Shown piece by piece: positions 59,429 through 64,000 of a DNA stretch of 64,000 nt. The DNA is taken from NCBI GenBank assembly GCA_038025085.1, contig CM076143.1, forward strand, positions 14,121,501 to 14,185,500. The letters run 5' to 3'. The DNA comes from Tetragonia tetragonoides (lineage: Eukaryota > Streptophyta > Magnoliopsida > Caryophyllales > Aizoaceae). The notes under the pieces were generated by a model, which worked only from the letters and a program-made list of their open reading frames with translations, had not been told where the DNA came from and ran no database searches. Numbering within the stretch: position 1 is the stretch's first letter; each line of letters opens with the position of its first letter. A program made the position numbers and the translations under genes.

Positions 59429-59838
59429 ATTGCATCTTATATAAATAATAGCTCTATTATAAATAATTTTAATTGTAAATAGTCAATTTTTTATAGGAAC
59501 ATTATAAATATCTATATGTCATGTTATTTAGGATAGAGAAACAGTTGTATATTCGTCTGCAAACATATCTTAGGGAGGGAAATCATCGATTACGAGGTTA
59601 ATCACCATCTTTGTTTAAGGTATGGGCGTCATTTATATGCAAATAGATAGATATATAAAGAAGTTATCATGTCAATGAATAATAGAAAGATAGATATATT
59701 TTTTTTTGACAAAGTTTAATGATCTATATTGGTCAAAAACTTTTTAAGCTTGAGTAGCTCTGCCATACATATATGATTCTATGTAGGCATAAGGCATCCA
59801 ATTAATTTTAAGTTTAATCTTTGAAATATCTTTAAACG
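59429..59838. other. AT-rich spacer
   Basis: No gene recognised. Confidence 0.5.
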
Positions 59839-60014
59839 GGAGAATGATACATCCACCTACTGGGTGGGCAACCCACACACCTATTGTGTCTATCTCTCTC
59901 CTCTATTCTCACCATCTCTCTCCTCTCTTTTCAAAAAGTAGTAATTAAATAGAAGAGATATAGACACAATATTCCAATAGGTTGACCACCCACTGAGTCA
60001 ATAAAACATTTTCC
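59839..60014. mobile_element. Mutator-like MITE, second copy
   Basis: 176 bp. Left ggagaatgatacatccacct then actgggtgggcaa; right end is the inverse of ggaaaatgttttattgactc then agtgggtggtcaa. Duplication ctttaaacg/ctttaaact (9 bp, one mismatch) at 59830-59838 and 60015-60023. Same family as 24098-24766. Confidence 0.8.
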
Positions 60015-60023
60015 CTTTAAACT

Positions 60024-60950
60024 TATCTTTAGCACATGATTTCATGCATATAGTTCATTTATTACGTGAAAGTCTTTATAAATGTTTACAATCATTTTTT
60101 AATACACTGGCACTAAATTTAATACATTTTGAAACCACTAACCTTCAAATGCCTTTTTTTATTTTCTTTTGATTCAACACATCTGATCTTTTGCATCTTG
60201 GTAAGATGAATTATTTAAATTTTTTGAATCAGTAATCTATTTTGATATTCAATAAAGAGTGTACAAGACTAGCACCTCACTCAAAATGCAAGGGTAAGGA
60301 AATTATAATATTTTGGTACATTAACGTGGCAATTATTTCTTGATTATTATTTTTTGTGTGTGTGTTTACATAACCTATATTGACTGAAAACATTAATTAC
60401 ATAAATTTCTACGGGCATATAAACTAGATAATGACAAAAAGTAGTTGGTGCAAAATGTTTAGCAGTCTTAGATAATGACAACAAATAACTGGTCAAAAAC
60501 GCTCAGATTCGAATCGAAATATATTTCAGAATGAAATACATTTACAATATGTTTAGAAGATATGAGTAAGAGTGTTAAGTTATGGTGCCACATCATCAAA
60601 AAACATTGACTGATATGCCACATTTAAAATGAGAAGTGTCATCTAAGCAAAAAAAACATAATTTTTGATGATGTATACAAAATTTTAAAATGTTAAATTA
60701 TAGAGTTTAATGAAAAGATAAAGTTGAAAAAAAATAGTAGAAAAATCCTATTGTAACTCATACAATTCACTAATTCAGTGCTACGTTGCTCCAGTAACTT
60801 TTATGGTGGTGGATGATAAATTTTTTGACACAATGATTGAAATGGAGTTCAACTATTAATAGGATTTTAGATCATATGAAACTATCGCATGAAACGATAA
60901 TAAATCCTTTTCCAACTTGATTCGTACACTATAGATGATTTATCAAAAGG
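60024..60950. other. AT-rich spacer
   Basis: No gene recognised. Parts near 60580-60660 (catgcca-type, gtgccacatcatcaa) resemble Helitron-family internal sequence. Confidence 0.45.
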
Positions 60951-63900
60951 AGAATGATACATCCACCCACTGGGTTGGGGCGCTTTTATTCTGCCAGGCG
61001 TTACAATACCGAGAGCGTGAGAGAGCGAGTGACAAAAACTACGCGCGTCGCACTGTAAACGATGGAGTGCGCGAGTTTTTCGGGGCACTTTTTCACAGGT
61101 AATTGAAGGTTGCAACCGGTTTGAGTGTGGGCCCATTACCGACGGCATTCGAACTTATTACCGTTTACATAGAGTTGTATTACCCGTATATGTAGCACAC
61201 TACCCGAGCATATTTTGCCAGCGTAATGTATTGACTCCATATAGAGTTGTATTACCTGTACTTATACCTCTGTGATTCCCTGTCATATTTTAGCCGTCGA
61301 TAACTCTGCACCATTTCACAAACATATCTTACAACACAAACATATTAAATGACCAATAAATCAGTTGTATCTGCTAGCATCCCTATTGACAACATATGAG
61401 AATGTCGAGACAAGCGCCAACGACTAAGTGTAGTAGTGCATATATTGACAACATGTAGATATAAATATATAGAGTTACTTTATTTCTAATCCTTAAGTTC
61501 ATAGCCATAATTTCATAGTAAAGTTCATATAACTACTTAGTGATATTATTATTATCTATGGCCACGCGCGCTTTTAACATTTAGAGTCACTTCACTCAAG
61601 TCGAAGGTAATAAACTTAGTATTATCTACGGTCACTGAACCATAATGTCATAGTAAAGTTCATAACATGAGTATAACGTAGTTGTTCTGTTCATATTTCG
61701 CGGACAACTATATAAATTCTGTATGCGTATTACTTCTTGCATATGCGTCTACTATGCTAGTCGTGAATGGTCAACAATAATCATCATAGTTGCCTCCTGG
61801 CCCAAAAATAATAAGAAAACTAATTGAAGTTGGTACACTATAATAATTCTTGAATGCATCCGTAATATTCGATTTGCTCTAACGTAGTCGTTATTTTGTT
61901 CATATTTCTTGAACAACTATAGAAATTCTATATGCTTATTACCTCTTGCATAGGCCTATACTATGCTAGTATTGAATGGCCAATAGTAATCATCATAGTT
62001 GCCTCTTGGCACAAAAATAATAAGAAAAACTAAATGAAGTTAGTACGGTATAATAATCCTATATTACAGCCTAATAGTTCTGTTGATATTTATCTGAGAA
62101 GTATAGTGTACCAACTTCACTGAATGTTTCTAAAATTGTACCTGACCAGATATCACCATGAAACTTGATTTGATTTGTACCAACACGGCACTGAAGAATG
62201 TTTATTCACTTCAAATGGCGATCCACGTGGAGCTTACCTCTGGCAAGAACATGTAACGACTACGGGTAAGCTATACAGTACACATGTTATGAATAACTTT
62301 ACTATGACATTATGGTACAGTGACCCTAGATAATACGAAGTTTATTACCTTCGACAAGAGTGAAGTGACTCTAAATATTTAATGCGCGCGTGACCGTAGA
62401 TAATAATAATATAGATTTCTAAGATGAAATAACAAGCCACGGTCTGGATCGTCCAAGCTTGGGAAAACTGGGCGAAACATGGCAGAGAGATAAAAAAGTG
62501 AGCCTTTAAACGATTATACGCATTACATTCCCTTCCGGGATACAAAAGAGTCATTCTGATACTTTCTATAATTGATTACATTTCATGCTCTCTAGCGGTC
62601 TTTTGAAGTGATAAAACTATTTTCAAATGTTTGAGGGTCACTCCCCTCGATCTGTAATGTAGGTGTAAAGGGTCACTTCTACTGCCGTACAGGGTCACTT
62701 ATATTGTTGATGGTTCACAGGGCCACTTTCTTCCAGTTCGAATCAGGGTCACGTTTTACGTATCCGGTGTCACTTTATTGTTATCGAACGTCATTTTTTT
62801 TATTATCTAGTGTCACATTTTACTTATTTAGAGTCACTTGTAGTTTTCATGGAATGTATAAGGCAAGCTCATGAGCTCGAATCCCCATTCCCCTCAATGC
62901 CTTGTGTCTGCAATAAAGTTCATAACATGTGTATAGCTCACACGTAGTCGTTACATGTTCATGGCAGAGGTAAGCTCCACGTTGATCGCCATTTGAAATG
63001 AATAAACATTCTTCAGTGCCGTGTTGGTACAATCAAATCAAGTTTCATGGTGGTATTTAGGTACAATTTAAAGAAATATTAAGTGAAGTCGGTACACTAT
63101 AATAATTCTAGAATGCATCCGTAATATTCATTTTGCTCTAACGTAGTTGTTCTGTTCATTTTTGGCGGACAACTATATAAATTCTCTATGCGTATTACTT
63201 CCTGCATAGAAGTCTACTATGTTAGTATTGAATGACCAACAATAATCATCATAGTTGCCAACACAACATTAATAAGAAAAACTAAGTGAAGTTAGTACAG
63301 GATAATAATCCTATTTTACAGACATAATATCCGTTTTCTGAGAATTATAAATGCTCCATGTGTATAACTTCTTGCATAGACGTGTACTATGCTAGTATTG
63401 AATGGCCAACTATTATCTAGGGTCACTGAACCATAATGTCATAGTAAAGTTCATAACATGAATATAGCTTACCTGTAGTCGTTACATGTTCTTGACAGAG
63501 GTAAGCTCCATGTGGATCGCCATTTGAAGTGAATAAACATTCTTCAGTGCCGTGTTGGTACAATCAAATCAAGTTTCATGGGGGTATTTTGGTACAATTT
63601 AAAAAAACATTAACTGAAGTTGGTACACTATAATAATTCTTGAATGCATCCGTAATATTCGATTTGCTCTAACGTAGTTGTTCTGTTCATATTTCGCGGA
63701 CAACTATACAAATTCTGTATGCGTATTACTTCTTGCATAGGCGTCTACTATGCTAGTATTGAATGGCCAAGAGTAATCATCATAGTTGCCTCCTGGTCCA
63801 AAAATAATAAGAAAACTAATTGAAGTTGGTACACCATAATAATTCTTGAATGCATCCGTAATATTCGATTTGCTCTAACGTAGTCGTTATTCTGTTCATA

Positions 63901-64000
63901 TTTTCTGGACAACTATATAAATTCTATATGCGTATTACCTCTTGCATAGGCGTATACTATGCTAGTATTGAATGACCAAGAGTAATCATGCATCATAGTT
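60951..64000. mobile_element. Large fold-back/tandem-repeat element, runs off window
   Basis: One end of the Mutator-like MITE (ggagaatgatacatccaccc then actgggttgg, from 60951) passes abruptly into GC-richer text (gcgcttttattctgccaggc, from about 60981). It then passes into a long zone of iterated, partly inverted repeats. No frame has a recognisable domain. Tandem units of about 212-216 bp contain ctactatgctagtattgaat; copies of that landmark are near 61747, 61960, 63213, 63383, 63742 and 63958. The block near 61560-61690 is repeated inverted at about 62270-62400, and 62160-62275 is inverted at 62945-63060 and 63475-63590. The most likely explanation is the end of a large transposon with fold-back structure. 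Confidence 0.65.
62635..62840. repeat. Iterated GGGTCACTT motif
   Basis: gggtcactcc, gggtcacttc, gggtcactta, gggccacttt, gggtcacgtt, ggtgtcactt, gtcatttt, tgtcacattt and agagtcactt occur at intervals of about 25-35 bp, between unlike spacers. The same motif recurs as gagtcacttcac at 61585 and gtgaagtgactc at 62365. Confidence 0.8.

Noticed and set aside
60882..61148. 88-residue minus-strand frame in the GC-rich left end of the right-hand element
   Set aside because: Spans the MITE/GC-rich junction and has no domain.

Overview
This is nuclear DNA from a flowering plant. It is AT-rich, the genes have GT-AG introns, and transposable elements fill most of the space between them. The products are plant-specific (an NPR1-type immune co-activator, a plant class A heat-shock factor, a plant SurE-type phosphatase). 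The recurring short string tactccgt/acggagta is one I associate with Amaranthaceae/Chenopodiaceae (spinach, beet and quinoa relatives). That family placement is an inference, not a demonstration.

Layout. 1-5.9 kb: transposon debris (an inverted-repeat element end, an LTR fragment, a LINE RNase H fragment) and a small RPA1-like OB-fold gene fragment at 4404-5253. 5.93-17.14 kb: one complete but decayed Ty3/gypsy chromovirus on the minus strand, with both LTRs, a 5-bp target-site duplication (GGACA), PBS, PPT, gag, protease, RT, RNase H, integrase and chromodomain. 17-26.5 kb: no genes, but Helitron termini, a roughly 313-bp tandem satellite (19.95-21.2 kb), small MITEs, a hAT MITE nested in a Mutator-like MITE (24.1-24.8 kb), and LINE tails.

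26.6-42.5 kb is the gene island. NPR1 (plus, 4 exons, 587 aa) and a class A HSF (minus, 2 exons, apparently frameshifted) converge tail to tail. A SurE-family 5'-nucleotidase/phosphatase (minus, 10 exons, 400 aa) follows. Exon boundaries for all three were read directly from splice sites and keep frame, except at the HSF frameshift.

42.5-64 kb is again repetitive: Helitron copies, a 2.76-kb solo LTR with TSD TTACA (47075-49833), a SINE with an 18-bp TSD (about 50.0-50.17 kb), and a 5.44-kb CACTA transposon (53985-59425, TSD TGT). A fold-back, tandemly iterated element runs off the right end.

The most interesting item is the CACTA element. It encodes no recognisable transposase but carries, in one orientation and with introns retained, exons of a respiratory burst oxidase (RBOH) followed by exons of spermidine synthase. 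The captured spermidine synthase lacks its glycine-rich SAM-binding segment and has an in-frame TAG. This is a Pack-CACTA-type exon-shuffling element. A tRNA-like sequence lies near its 3' end. Also notable are three ultra-short poly(T) insertions with perfect 16-18 bp duplications in and around the immune and heat-shock genes.
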